Positions 33,390 to 42,005 are shown, counted from the first letter of the stretch. The stretch: 54,336 nt of DNA from Pseudomonadota bacterium (GCA_023402175.1 JAEXCN010000008.1:1-54336), one strand, 5' to 3'. The notes: generated from the letters alone by a model not told the origin. Numbers and translations are program-made.

Positions 33390-34099
33390 AGGAGCCCGAA
33401 CGCCTCTTCGCGAGCGATCCGGATCTGACGCGACTCCACGACTTGCTCGATCGCGATGCACCTCCAGCGGGCGCGATCCAGCGAGCGACCACACGCGTCC
33501 TCGCCGATGGCGCGCCGGGCGACCCTCCGACGCAAGCACCAGGCGCACGACCGAGCGCCTCGACGACGCCATGGATCGTCGCGGGGCTCGGAGCAGCGGT
33601 CCTCGTCGCGGGCGCGCTCGCCTGGTGGTCGCCGTCGGGGCACACTCCCGACGCGAGCCCGGATCCTCTCGTGAGCGCGTCGACGGCGCCCACGGCGGCG
33701 GCCGTCGTGGAGCAAACGGCGGCGATCGTCGACGCGCCTCCAGCGCACCCGGCGATCCGCGTCGACGATCTGCCGGCGGCATCCCGACCGAGAGCGGCGG
33801 CTTCGCCGGCCGTGTCAGCCGATCCATTCCTCGAAGAGCTCGCGCTCGTCGAGCGAGCACGTGCAGCGCTCGCGCGGGCACGCGGACGCGAATGCCTCGA
33901 CGCGACGGTCGCGTACGAGAAGCGGTTCGCGAAGTCCGGCCTCTTCCGCGAAGAAGTCGAGGTCATGCACATCGAGGCGCTTGCGATGTCGGGCGAGAGC
34001 GCGGCGGCGCGCGCGCGGGGCCAGCGGTTCCTCGACGCTCACCGCGAAACGCCCTACGCCGAACGTATCCGTCGCGTTCTCGCCCAAGCCGGGGAGTGA
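33386..34099 (+). CDS. anti-sigma-like membrane protein 2 (cluster B)
   Basis: A 237-residue protein translationally coupled to the ECF sigma gene (ATGA at 33386). The N terminus MKEPERLFASDPDLTRLHDL is followed by a span at about residues 67-85 (IVAGLGAAVLVAGALAWW), a Thr/Ala/Val-rich linker and the helical domain ELALVERARAALARARGREC, then IEALAMSGESAAARARGQRF and ETPYAERIRRVLAQ. It is a clear paralogue of the protein encoded on the other strand at 30708-31442, with almost the same C-terminal block. Two such proteins for one sigma factor in the same cluster is unusual. A signal-sensing membrane anti-sigma role is inferred from position. Confidence 0.8.
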   Translation: MKEPERLFASDPDLTRLHDLLDRDAPPAGAIQRATTRVLADGAPGDPPTQAPGARPSASTTPWIVAGLGAAVLVAGALAWWSPSGHTPDASPDPLVSASTAPTAAAVVEQTAAIVDAPPAHPAIRVDDLPAASRPRAAASPAVSADPFLEELALVERARAALARARGRECLDATVAYEKRFAKSGLFREEVEVMHIEALAMSGESAAARARGQRFLDAHRETPYAERIRRVLAQAGE

Positions 34100-34127
34100 T
34101 CCGAACGCGGCCGCAGGCGGATGGGTA

Positions 34128-34143
34128 GGCTCGTCCGCGAGCC
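34128..34143. terminator. small hairpin between convergent genes
   Basis: GGCTCG (34128-34133), loop TCCG, CGAGCC (34138-34143). It lies between the 3' ends of the anti-sigma-like gene and the Ser/Gly-rich lipoprotein gene. There is no T tract, so it is a weak candidate for a bidirectional terminator. Confidence 0.3.
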
Positions 34144-34184
34144 GCGCCGCTCGTTCGGCGCAAGGTCCCGCGGACTCGAGGACG

Positions 34185-34820
34185 CTACTTGTTGCTGTTC
34201 GTGTCGGTGTTGCTCTTCGCGTTGCTGTCGGTGCTCGTGGAGCCGCTCTTCCCGGTGCCTTGCGTGGCCTTGCCGCCGTATGTCCCCTTCCCGCCCGTGT
34301 ACTGGCCCGATGTGCCGTCACCGAGCGTCGTGGACTTGTTGTTGTGCTGGCCTGTGCGCTCCTGCACGGTCCCACGATCCTGCGACGAGCCGCTTCCGCT
34401 GTTCAGCTGCGAGCTCGGACGATCGATCGGGACCGAAGGGGTGTCGCCGCCCATGATGCCGGCGTCGCGGCCCTTGCCGAGGCCGCCCGAATAGTCCGTT
34501 CCCGTGCCCGTCGCGCTGCCGCTGTTGCTCATCGAGCTGCCGCTGTTCATCGAGCTGCCGCTGCCCGTCGTCTCCCCCGCGGCGTTCGTGCTCTCCGTCG
34601 TCCCCGTGGTCGCGCCACCCCCCTGCGTGTTCCCGGGGTCCGTCGAGCTGCCGGTCGTCATCGTTCCGCCGGTCACCTCGACGGGGCGGTTCAGGTCCTT
34701 GTCTCGATCGATCGGCGCTGAGGTCGTGTTCGTCTCGCTCGGCCTCGGCTCTTCCTTCTTCGAGCACGCGGCCGCGAGGGCGAGAAGAGCTGCTGCTGCG
34801 AGGACACTCGTGGACTTCAT
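34185..34820 (-). CDS. low-complexity Ser/Gly/Thr-rich lipoprotein
   Basis: A 211-residue predicted lipoprotein: MKSTSVLAAAALLALAAAC gives Cys19 in a good lipobox, then SKKEEPRPSE. The rest is low in complexity, dominated by Ser, Gly, Thr, Asn and Asp, with blocks such as GSGSSMNSGSSMSNSGSATG and a polar SNAKSNTDTNSNK end. No domain is recognised and it is probably disordered. A GGAGA ribosome-binding site precedes the ATG at 34820. It could be a spacer-like or matrix-associated envelope protein; that is a guess. It is not obviously part of cluster B, being convergent with it. Confidence 0.75.
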   Translation of the reverse strand: MKSTSVLAAAALLALAAACSKKEEPRPSETNTTSAPIDRDKDLNRPVEVTGGTMTTGSSTDPGNTQGGGATTGTTESTNAAGETTGSGSSMNSGSSMSNSGSATGTGTDYSGGLGKGRDAGIMGGDTPSVPIDRPSSQLNSGSGSSQDRGTVQERTGQHNNKSTTLGDGTSGQYTGGKGTYGGKATQGTGKSGSTSTDSNAKSNTDTNSNK

Positions 34821-35143
34821 CGATTTTCTCCGTTGGTTGGGCTGCACGCGATGACGCCGAGGAGTGGTGCCACCGCGGCAGCGGTCACCGCGGCGGGTGC
34901 AGCCCACGTGCCCCGGCGCAGCTCGAGCGGCGACCACGACCGCGAGATGCGTGATCTCACGACGGAATTGGTGCGACGCAGCGCGAGCGCGCGCGACGAC
35001 CTCGACGGCCGTGCGTCTCAGCCCGTTCCACCACGGCGGCGCAACGCGCCACGAGCCAAATCGAGGAACGAGCGAGCTCGACGAAGCGGCGACCGCTCGT
35101 CGAGCTCGATGGATGCGAAGCGCGAGACGCGCCCCTCAGCTCG
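34821..35143. other. gene-free region, 3' of the FHA/ATPase-like gene
   Basis: About 320 bp with no convincing gene on either strand; frames here are Arg/Ala/Ser-rich without motifs. It contains a strong hairpin at 35073-35108 and, at its left end, the short leader of the Ser/Gly-rich lipoprotein gene. Confidence 0.5.
35073..35108 (-). terminator. strong hairpin downstream of the FHA/ATPase-like gene
   Basis: A 16-bp stem, CGAGCTCGACGA-(A)-GCGG against CCGCTCGTCGAGCTCG, with one bulged A and a 3-nt loop CGA. It starts 35 nt after the stop codon of the minus-strand gene ending at 35144. No T tract follows. Confidence 0.5.
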
Positions 35144-37402
35144 TCAGCGACCGGCGCGCTTGAAGAGCCCAGCGTCGAGCTTCATGCCGCGCGCGGCGAG
35201 CTCGTTCGCGATGCGCGGAACGACGCCCGTCGCGCTGAAGCTCCCGTCGCCGCCCGAGGGATCGGCGTTGAAGACGAACAGGTCGCGCGCGACGATGCCC
35301 TTCGCGTCGGCGCCACCGAGCTCGGCGACGCGGGTCACCCGGAGGCGGCCGTCGGGGAAGGCGCCGATCTCGACGGCGATGTCGAAGGACTCGCCGACGA
35401 CGTCACGCATCGCTTCGAGCGAGAGCCCCGGACGATGCAGCACGAGCTGGGCGACGAGGCGGCTGATGCCCTGGCGAAGCGTCGGCGCGGCCAGCGCGGC
35501 GAGCACGCCGTCGCTGCCCTCGGTCATCGCGTCGACCGTCGCCGCGGCGACGCCGCCCGCGAGCTGCGTGACGATGAGCCGATCGGCGCGGAGCTTCGAC
35601 GCTGCGCGGACGCACTCCTCGCCGAGCTTACGCGTGTCACCGAGCGAGATGCTCGCCACGTGCGCGCTGCCGACGCCGATCTCCTCGACGTCCTGCACGA
35701 CGGCGACTCGCTCGCCCGCTCCGCCGCCCGCCGCGGCGAGCGCCGAGAGCAGCACGAGCGGCGCGTTGCCCGAGACGAGGATGTTCGCGCGCGCGGCGAT
35801 GCACGCCTCGAGGAACTGCGACATGCCCTTCGACATCGAGCCCGCGCGCGTGAGCTCCTCGAGCGTCGTCTCGACACGACGACGCTTGCGGATCGACACC
35901 ACGTGGTTCGCTGCTGCCGGCGGAGCGATCGCGACGAAGGCGGCGCGCGGAAGGCGGCGCTCGACGACCGTCTCACCCGGCTTCCACGGCTCGCCGCTCT
36001 GCTGGGCGAGCCGCGCGATGACGCGATAGAGCGCCTCTTCGCTGCTGAACGACGTCGGCTCCGAGACCATGCTCGCGCTGCCGCGAAGCGTGAAGAGCTG
36101 GTCGAAGCGAACGCAGTGGATCTCGCCGACCTCCTCGTCTTCGAGGAGCGGACCGAATGCACCGAGACCGACGAGCTCGCGATGCGCGTCGCGAACGACG
36201 GCTTCGAGGTCGATCCCTTCGGGCGCATCGCCCTCTTCGCGCATCGCATTCGCCTGCTCGCGCGCGGCGCGCTCGATCTGCTGGGCGAGCGCGTCCGGCA
36301 CGTTCGGGCTCGTGCGGAGCGGCGAGAGATCGACCGCGTCGGCGATTCGATCGAGCAGCGTCATCAGCGCAAGGCGGCGCCCCGCTTGCGCCGGCGTCTC
36401 CTTCGGAGGCATACGCGGCGGCGGAGCGGTCACGCGACCGGGCGGGGGAATGGACGCCGACGCGACCGGCGCCGCAATCGGCGCGGCGACCGGAGGAGCC
36501 GGAATCGGCGCAGGCGCCGATGGTGCTGCAGCCGGAGGCGGCGGAACCGGCGGCGGGGCGACCGGCTGCGGAGGTGCAGCTGTCGGAGCAGCCGGAGTCG
36601 GCGGCGACGCACCGAGCGCTCCGCCAACGCCGCCCGGAGTCGGGAGACGCTGCCCGATGACCGGCGGTGACATCTGGTTGAGCGGCATCGTCATCGGACG
36701 AGGCGCTGCTCCGGTCGCTGCGAGCGCCGGACCTGCCGGCGGGGCACCCGACGGATTACGCGGCTTGAGCGGCGCGCTGTCGTCCGGGTCCTGGTCGAGA
36801 CCGTACGCAGCCGGAGGAGCACCTGCGGCCGTGGGCGGATCCGGCGGCCGTGCCGCGGGCGGCGTCGTCGGCCCGACGCCAGGTCCCGGCATCCCGAGCG
36901 GCGACGCATTCGAAACGTTCTGCGGCTGAGGGCGCGGCAGCGGCGCTCCCGGCGGGTGCGTCGGCGCCTTCAACGTCACCGCAGGAGGGTTCGGCAGCGG
37001 CGCGGGACGCGCCGGCGGCGGAGCGGCCGCCTGATCGCGCGCGAGCGTGCGGATCGACTCTTCCTCGCCCGGGCTCGCCGCCGTCGGCTCGTGGATGGCG
37101 GCACCAGCGGCGCCGTTCGTCTCGAGCCGCAGGACGAAATCGCCGATGTAGATCTTGTCGCCCTCGCGGACGATGGTTGCCTGGGCGATCTTCCGGCCGT
37201 TGACGTACGTGCCGTTCGTGCTCTTCAGGTCGGTGACGATGAAGCGGCCGTCGCGGAAGAGGAGTCGCGCGTGGTGCTTCGAGACGTTCCCTTTCGGGAG
37301 CATCAGATCGTTGCCCTGGACTCGCCCGACGTTGATCTCGTTCTTGTCGAACGACTCCCGGCGTTCTGCCCCACCCTTCTCGCTGATGATGATCGCAAAC
37401 AC
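35144..37402 (-). CDS. FHA domain fused to a degenerate CpaF/TadA-type secretion ATPase
   Basis: A 752-residue protein in three parts. Residues ~1-95 are an FHA phosphothreonine-binding domain with Gly26-Arg27, Ser41-Lys-His-His44 and STNGTYVNG (61-69), all key residues present. Residues ~100-345 are a Pro/Ala-rich linker. Residues ~350-750 align in outline with CpaF/TadA ATPases (VSEPTSFSSEEALYRVIARL, FVAIAPPAAANHVVSIRKRR, TLEELTRAGSMSKGMSQFLE). The P-loop, normally GxxGSGKT, reads ILVSGNAPLVLLSAL at ~541-555, and the later GEVRG and HANS-type motifs read TQLAG and LAAPT. ATP hydrolysis is therefore unlikely, so this looks like a phospho-dependent regulatory pseudo-ATPase. No tad or pilus genes are adjacent. 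Confidence 0.85.
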   Translation of the reverse strand: MFAIIISEKGGAERRESFDKNEINVGRVQGNDLMLPKGNVSKHHARLLFRDGRFIVTDLKSTNGTYVNGRKIAQATIVREGDKIYIGDFVLRLETNGAAGAAIHEPTAASPGEEESIRTLARDQAAAPPPARPAPLPNPPAVTLKAPTHPPGAPLPRPQPQNVSNASPLGMPGPGVGPTTPPAARPPDPPTAAGAPPAAYGLDQDPDDSAPLKPRNPSGAPPAGPALAATGAAPRPMTMPLNQMSPPVIGQRLPTPGGVGGALGASPPTPAAPTAAPPQPVAPPPVPPPPAAAPSAPAPIPAPPVAAPIAAPVASASIPPPGRVTAPPPRMPPKETPAQAGRRLALMTLLDRIADAVDLSPLRTSPNVPDALAQQIERAAREQANAMREEGDAPEGIDLEAVVRDAHRELVGLGAFGPLLEDEEVGEIHCVRFDQLFTLRGSASMVSEPTSFSSEEALYRVIARLAQQSGEPWKPGETVVERRLPRAAFVAIAPPAAANHVVSIRKRRRVETTLEELTRAGSMSKGMSQFLEACIAARANILVSGNAPLVLLSALAAAGGGAGERVAVVQDVEEIGVGSAHVASISLGDTRKLGEECVRAASKLRADRLIVTQLAGGVAAATVDAMTEGSDGVLAALAAPTLRQGISRLVAQLVLHRPGLSLEAMRDVVGESFDIAVEIGAFPDGRLRVTRVAELGGADAKGIVARDLFVFNADPSGGDGSFSATGVVPRIANELAARGMKLDAGLFKRAGR

Positions 37403-37683
37403 GCGTCGGTCCCTCTAGCCCCGTGAGGTGCGTGGCTCGACGACAGACGCGTCATCCACGTCCGTCGCCAATGGTGGCGTCGGATTTCAACGGGATTGTC
37501 AGGGCTTTGGCAGCCGATTGTCAACTTGGGGACGGAGCCGGCCCACCGTCCTGCTCGCCGTCGGGCCCGTCGGCCCGCGTCCATAGACGAACGCCGACCA
37601 CTTCGATCGCGCCCCGCGCGCTGCGCGGGCTCGGGAACGGAGGGTCGGCGGCTAGCCCGATGAGGGCGGAGGCGGAGACGCGA

Positions 37684-37938
37684 TCAGTCGTTGACGGGCG
37701 TGCGACGGCTCTGGACCTCGCTCACCACCATCCCGAGCAGCTCACCGGCGAGCGCCATGACATCCTTCTCGGCGTAACCGCTCGAACGGAGCTCGCGGTA
37801 GATCGTCTTGGCGAGGATCGCGAGGGCGCGGGGATCGCGAGTGCCGGGGGTCGGGTCGAAGGGGAGTGCCATCTGGAACTGGCCGAAATACAAGCACCAT
37901 GCCACGGATTCGCAAGCGGTTTTCGCGGCAATTGTCAT
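37684..37938 (-). CDS. small conserved-looking protein of unknown function
   Basis: About 84 residues from ATG 37938 (MTIAAKTACESVAW), or 62 from ATG 37872 (MALPFDPTPG); a TTG at 37974 is also possible. The C-terminal part, ALAILAKTIYRELRSSGYAE then KDVMALAGELLGMVVSEVQS, reads as two amphipathic helices with normal codon use, so the gene is probably real. No domain is known to me. It is divergent from the membrane protein gene at 38073, with about 130 bp between. The 281 bp before the FHA gene start (37403-37683) holds nothing I can support. Confidence 0.6.
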   Translation of the reverse strand: MTIAAKTACESVAWCLYFGQFQMALPFDPTPGTRDPRALAILAKTIYRELRSSGYAEKDVMALAGELLGMVVSEVQSRRTPVND

Positions 37939-38057
37939 GGGCTCGTCAGCTTGGACGCGAACGGGCGTACCCAAACGCGCTCATCCGGCGCGTAAACCAT
38001 TTCACAGTTCGTCCCGGCCGCGTTTGGTGAACGATCTTCCGCGGCCATGCGGCGTGT

Positions 38058-38063
38058 TACCGT
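38058..38063 (+). promoter_or_regulatory. possible -10 element of a near-leaderless promoter
   Basis: TACCGT (TAnnnT type) ends 9 nt before the ATG at 38073, with no ribosome-binding site between. It resembles TATACT before 2803 and TAAGCT before def in placement. Low confidence. Confidence 0.22.
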
Positions 38064-38072
38064 GCGCCCGCG

Positions 38073-39677
38073 ATGACGGCGGATGGACAGACCACCGAGG
38101 ACGCTCCCGCTTCCGGTGCGCCCGGTGGCGAGAAGCCCGACCTGAAGGAGGCGAGCGAGAGCGCCGTGCCTGCAGGCGGCGAAGCGCCAGCGCCCAAGAA
38201 ATCCGCGAAGGAGAAATCCGCGAACGACGGCGGGCGTCGATGGATGGCGCCGGAGTCACGCTCGCGCCGGCTCCTCATCGGGCTCGGGATCTACCTCGCG
38301 TGCCTCGTCGTGTTCGCGATCATGGCGGGCGACCGCCTCGAGAAGCACACGCCGTACAACCACTACGCGCTGCTCGCCGATGCGTGGCTCCACGGGCGCC
38401 ATGCCCTCCTCGGCAACCCGCCGTCGTACGCGGGAATGAACGACTTCGCGCTGTTCGACGGGCAGTGGCACATCAGCTTCCCGCCGTTCCCGGCCATCCT
38501 GATGCTGCCGTTCGTGTGGCTCGCCGGAAGCCCGGAGAACTTCCGCGACGGGCAGTTCATCGTGTGGCTCGCTGGGATCGGCCCCGCGGTCCTCTTCCTC
38601 GTGCTCGAGAAGCTCCGGCGCACGGGGCGATCCGAGCGCCCCGAGGTCGACAACATCCGCCTCGCTCTGCTCTTTGCGTTCGGCTCCGTCTACTTCTTCA
38701 GCGCGGTCCAAGGCACCGTTTGGTTCGCCGCCCACGTCGTCGGTGTCGGTCTCGCCGCGCTGTTCGTCCTGTTCGCGCTCGATGCAGAGCGCCCCGTCCT
38801 CGCCGGCGCGATGCTCGGGTGCATGTTCCTCACGCGGACGACCACGACGCTCGTCGCCGTGTTCTTCGCGTTCGAGGCCGTCCGCGTCGCATACCTACGC
38901 GCAGCGAAGGAAGGCGAGCCGCGCCGTCTGCCGACCGAGGGATCGCTCCTCGACCGCATCGAGCTCGTCTTCAAGGACCTAGACCGTGCGCTTCTCGTAC
39001 GGCTCGTCGCCACCTTCTCGATCCCGGTGCTCGTCGCGCTGGCGTTCGCGTCCTGGCTCAACAATGCGCGCTTCGGCAACCCGGCGCCCTGGGCGTTCGG
39101 GCACGAGTACCTCCAGGTCGGCTGGAAGACGCGCATCGATCGCTGGGGCCTCTTCAGCTTCCATTTCCTGCCGCGCAACCTCGCCGTCATGCTCGGCTCG
39201 CTCCCGTGGAAGCCGCTTCCGACGGAGCCGAAGGTCCCGCTCGAGCTCCTCGGGATGACGTTCAAGGTCCCGCACTACATGATCAGCGGGCACGGCCTCG
39301 CGCTCTGGTGGACGACGCCCGTCTACCTCTGGCTCATCCGCCCGAAGAAAGTGGACTTCCTCTGGGCGGCCGCCGCGGTCGCCGCCCTCGGGCCGTGCGT
39401 GATGAACCTGCTCTACCAGAACAGCGGCTGGTTCCAGTTCAGCTATCGCTTCTCGAACGACTACGCGATCTTCCTCTTCGTCCTGCTCGCGATCTCGACG
39501 CCGAGGTTCTCGCGAGCGTTCTGGGTCGCCACCCTCTGGGCAGTCGCCTGGAACACGTTCGGCGCGGCGAGCTTCGAGCGTGCGAAGTACGACGCGTTCT
39601 ACTCTCACGAGGCTGCGGTTCCCACGCGACGCTATGGTGGAACGGGCACCGTCGATCTCGTCTACGCACCCGATTGA
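38073..39677 (+). CDS. polytopic membrane protein, GT-C glycosyltransferase-like
   Basis: A 534-residue protein. After a ~65-residue polar, charged N terminus it has about ten hydrophobic spans, such as LLIGLGIYLACLVVFAIMAG and FLWAAAAVAALGPCVMNLLY. The first large loop has DRLEKHTPYNHYALLADAWL and acidic residues, as in GT-C glycosyltransferases that use polyprenyl-phosphate sugars. FLTRTTTTLVAVFFAFEAV resembles the R-x-[TP] span of this group. Substrate and product are unknown. The stop codon shares one base with the next start (TGATG), so it is co-transcribed with the PEBP-family lipoprotein gene and probably argS. Confidence 0.75.
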   Translation: MTADGQTTEDAPASGAPGGEKPDLKEASESAVPAGGEAPAPKKSAKEKSANDGGRRWMAPESRSRRLLIGLGIYLACLVVFAIMAGDRLEKHTPYNHYALLADAWLHGRHALLGNPPSYAGMNDFALFDGQWHISFPPFPAILMLPFVWLAGSPENFRDGQFIVWLAGIGPAVLFLVLEKLRRTGRSERPEVDNIRLALLFAFGSVYFFSAVQGTVWFAAHVVGVGLAALFVLFALDAERPVLAGAMLGCMFLTRTTTTLVAVFFAFEAVRVAYLRAAKEGEPRRLPTEGSLLDRIELVFKDLDRALLVRLVATFSIPVLVALAFASWLNNARFGNPAPWAFGHEYLQVGWKTRIDRWGLFSFHFLPRNLAVMLGSLPWKPLPTEPKVPLELLGMTFKVPHYMISGHGLALWWTTPVYLWLIRPKKVDFLWAAAAVAALGPCVMNLLYQNSGWFQFSYRFSNDYAIFLFVLLAISTPRFSRAFWVATLWAVAWNTFGAASFERAKYDAFYSHEAAVPTRRYGGTGTVDLVYAPD

Positions 39678-40258
39678 TGACCTTCATGCGCTTTTTCCTC
39701 CCCGCCGTCTCCGCTGCCGGCATCGTCTCCGTGCTCGCCGCCTTCGCGGCGTGCGGAAAGCCGCAGATCATCCCGCGCACCGCCCCCGGCGTGCAGCTCG
39801 CGTCGATCACGGTGACGAGCCCGTCGTTCGCGGAAGGGGCGCGCATTCCGGTCGATCACACATGCGACGGCAAGGAGCTCATCCCCGAGCTCGTGCTGAG
39901 CTCGCCGCCGGAGAACACCAAGTCGCTCGTCCTGTTCGTCGAAGATCCCGACGCGCCGGGCGGCACGTTCGTCCACATGGTCGCGTTCAACGTGTCCCCG
40001 GATCTCCGGAAGCTGACCTCCGGAACGGAGCTCACGAACGCTGGAGAAAATGCGCGCTTCGGGCTGAACGACTTCAACGTCGCGCACTACTCGGGCCCCT
40101 GCCCTCCGCGCGGCGAAGCGCATCGCTATCGCTTCCGCGTCGTCGCGCTCGACACCGTCCTCAACCTGCCCGAGGGCACGCCTCGCGGACAGATCGACGA
40201 AGCGATCGACGGACACATCATCGGCGAGGGATACCTCACCGGTCACTTCGGACACTGA
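39677..40258 (+). CDS. PEBP family (YbhB/YbcL-like) lipoprotein
   Basis: A 193-residue phosphatidylethanolamine-binding-protein family member. The signal segment ends AAFAAC (Cys26), then GKPQII, so it is a predicted lipoprotein. The family motifs are FVEDPDAPGGTFVHMVAFNV (the D-P-D-x-P motif) and GPCPPRGEAHRYRFRVVALD (G-x-x-x-P-P-x-G-x-H-R-Y). Bacterial members have a conserved anion-binding pocket, but their role is poorly defined. The ATG shares a base with the upstream stop and argS begins 1 bp after its stop, so all three are one unit. Confidence 0.92.
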   Translation: MTFMRFFLPAVSAAGIVSVLAAFAACGKPQIIPRTAPGVQLASITVTSPSFAEGARIPVDHTCDGKELIPELVLSSPPENTKSLVLFVEDPDAPGGTFVHMVAFNVSPDLRKLTSGTELTNAGENARFGLNDFNVAHYSGPCPPRGEAHRYRFRVVALDTVLNLPEGTPRGQIDEAIDGHIIGEGYLTGHFGH

Positions 40259-40259
40259 C

Positions 40260-42005
40260 ATGAGCATTCTCACTGACGCCCTCGCTTCGCGCTTCGACAA
40301 AGCCATCGCCTCCGCGTTCGGCCAAGAGCACGCCGGCACCGCCCCGGTCCTTCGCCGCTCGGCACACGCCGACTTCCAGGCCGACGTCGCGCTCGGCCTC
40401 GCCAAGAAGCTCGGCCGCCCACCGCGCGAGGTCGCGCAGCAACTCGTCGCGAAGCTCGATCTCGAGGGGCTCGCCGACAAGGTGGACATCGCCGGCCCCG
40501 GCTTCGTGAACATCACGCTCACTCCGAGCTGGCTCTCACGCGCGCTCGAGGAGACGACCGCCGACGCGCGGCTCGGCGTCGCCGCGCAGAAGCCCGAGAC
40601 CGTCGTCATCGACTACTCGTCCCCGAACGTCGCGAAGGAGATGCACGTCGGGCACATCCGCAGCACACTCATCGGCGACTCGCTCGCGCGCGTGCTCGAG
40701 GCCCTCGGCCATCGCGTGATCCGCCAGAACCATCTCGGCGACTGGGGCACGCCGTTCGGGATGTTGATCGAGCACGTGCTCGACACGACCGACGGCAACG
40801 CCGAGAAGCTGTCGATCCGCGACCTCGACACGTTCTACCGCGAAGCGCGGGCGAAGTTCGACAGCGACCCGACGTTCGCCGAGCGCTCGCGGCGCCGCGT
40901 CGTCCTCCTCCAGGGCGGCGACGAAAAAACGCTCGAGCTGTGGGGCCTGCTCGTCGACCTCTCGACGAGCTACTTCGGCAAGATCTACGAGCAGCTCGGC
41001 GTGAAGCTCCGGAACGAAGACGTCTGCGGCGAGAGCTTCTACAACCCGATGCTCCCGAAGGTCGTCGACGCGCTCCGCACGAAAGGCCTGCTCGAGGAGA
41101 GCGAAGGTGCGGAGTGCGCCTTCCCGCCGGGGTTCACGAGCAAGGAGGGCAAGCCGCTCCCGCTCATCGTCCGCAAGAACGACGGTGGCTACGGCTACGC
41201 CGCGACCGATCTCGCCGCCATCCAGCATCGCACCGGCAACCTCGGCGCGACGCGCGTCCTCTACGTGGTCGGCGCGCCGCAGCAGCAGCACCTCGCGATG
41301 GTCTTCGCGGTCGCCGAGAAGGCCGGGTGGCTCACGCCTCCGGCGCGCGCGACGCACGTCGCGTTCGGCTCGATCCTCGGCCCCGACAAGAAGATGTTCA
41401 AGACGCGCGAAGGCGGGACGGTGAAGCTCGCCGACCTCCTCGACGAGGCGGTCTCGCGCGCGCACGCGATCATCGTCGAGAAGAACCCGGAGACGCTCGA
41501 CGACGAAGCGCGCAAGGACGTCGCCAAGAAGGTCGGCATCGGCGCGTTGAAGTACGTCGACCTGTCGAGCGATCGCGTGAAGGACTACGTGTTCGACTGG
41601 AAGCGGATGCTCGCGTTCGACGGCAACACCGCTCCGTACCTGCAGTTCGCGCACGCGCGGACGCGCTCGATCCTGCGCAAGGCCGAAGGCACTCGCGCAG
41701 GAGAAGCAACGGAGGCGAGCTCGAAGATCGTGGTCGGCACGCCGGAGGAGCGCGCCCTCGCGCTCGCGCTGCTCGAGCTCGGTGACACGGTGGCGAGCGT
41801 CGCGGACACGCTCCAGCCGCATCGCCTGTGCACGTACCTGTTCGACCTCGCGACGGTGACGACGTCCTTCCTCGAGCGCTGCCCGGTGCTCAAGGCCGAC
41901 GATCCGGCGACGCGCGCCTCACGGCTCGCGCTCTGCGAGCTCTCGAGCAAGGTGCTCGCGAAGGGGCTCGATCTCCTCGGCATCGAAGCGCCCGAGGTGA
42001 TGTAA
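40260..42005 (+). CDS. argS: arginyl-tRNA synthetase
   Basis: A 581-residue class I tRNA synthetase that charges tRNA-Arg. The HIGH-type motif is HVGH at 129-132 in SSPNVAKEMHVGHIRSTLIG. As in most ArgRS the KMSKS signature is not canonical: the loop is GPDKKMFKTREGGTVKLADL. The N-terminal tRNA-recognition domain (DFQADVALGLAKKLGRPP) and the C-terminal anticodon-binding DALR domain (APYLQFAHARTRSILRKAEG ... LALALLELGDTVASVADTLQ) are present. The length is normal. The start lies 1 bp after the PEBP-family gene. A perfect 12-bp hairpin follows the stop codon. Confidence 0.97.
   Translation: MSILTDALASRFDKAIASAFGQEHAGTAPVLRRSAHADFQADVALGLAKKLGRPPREVAQQLVAKLDLEGLADKVDIAGPGFVNITLTPSWLSRALEETTADARLGVAAQKPETVVIDYSSPNVAKEMHVGHIRSTLIGDSLARVLEALGHRVIRQNHLGDWGTPFGMLIEHVLDTTDGNAEKLSIRDLDTFYREARAKFDSDPTFAERSRRRVVLLQGGDEKTLELWGLLVDLSTSYFGKIYEQLGVKLRNEDVCGESFYNPMLPKVVDALRTKGLLEESEGAECAFPPGFTSKEGKPLPLIVRKNDGGYGYAATDLAAIQHRTGNLGATRVLYVVGAPQQQHLAMVFAVAEKAGWLTPPARATHVAFGSILGPDKKMFKTREGGTVKLADLLDEAVSRAHAIIVEKNPETLDDEARKDVAKKVGIGALKYVDLSSDRVKDYVFDWKRMLAFDGNTAPYLQFAHARTRSILRKAEGTRAGEATEASSKIVVGTPEERALALALLELGDTVASVADTLQPHRLCTYLFDLATVTTSFLERCPVLKADDPATRASRLALCELSSKVLAKGLDLLGIEAPEVM

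Noticed and set aside
34864..35163. A 99-codon plus-strand frame beside the Ser/Gly-rich lipoprotein gene
   Set aside because: Arg/Ala/Thr-rich, overlaps the end of the FHA/ATPase-like gene, and contains the strong hairpin at 35073-35108.
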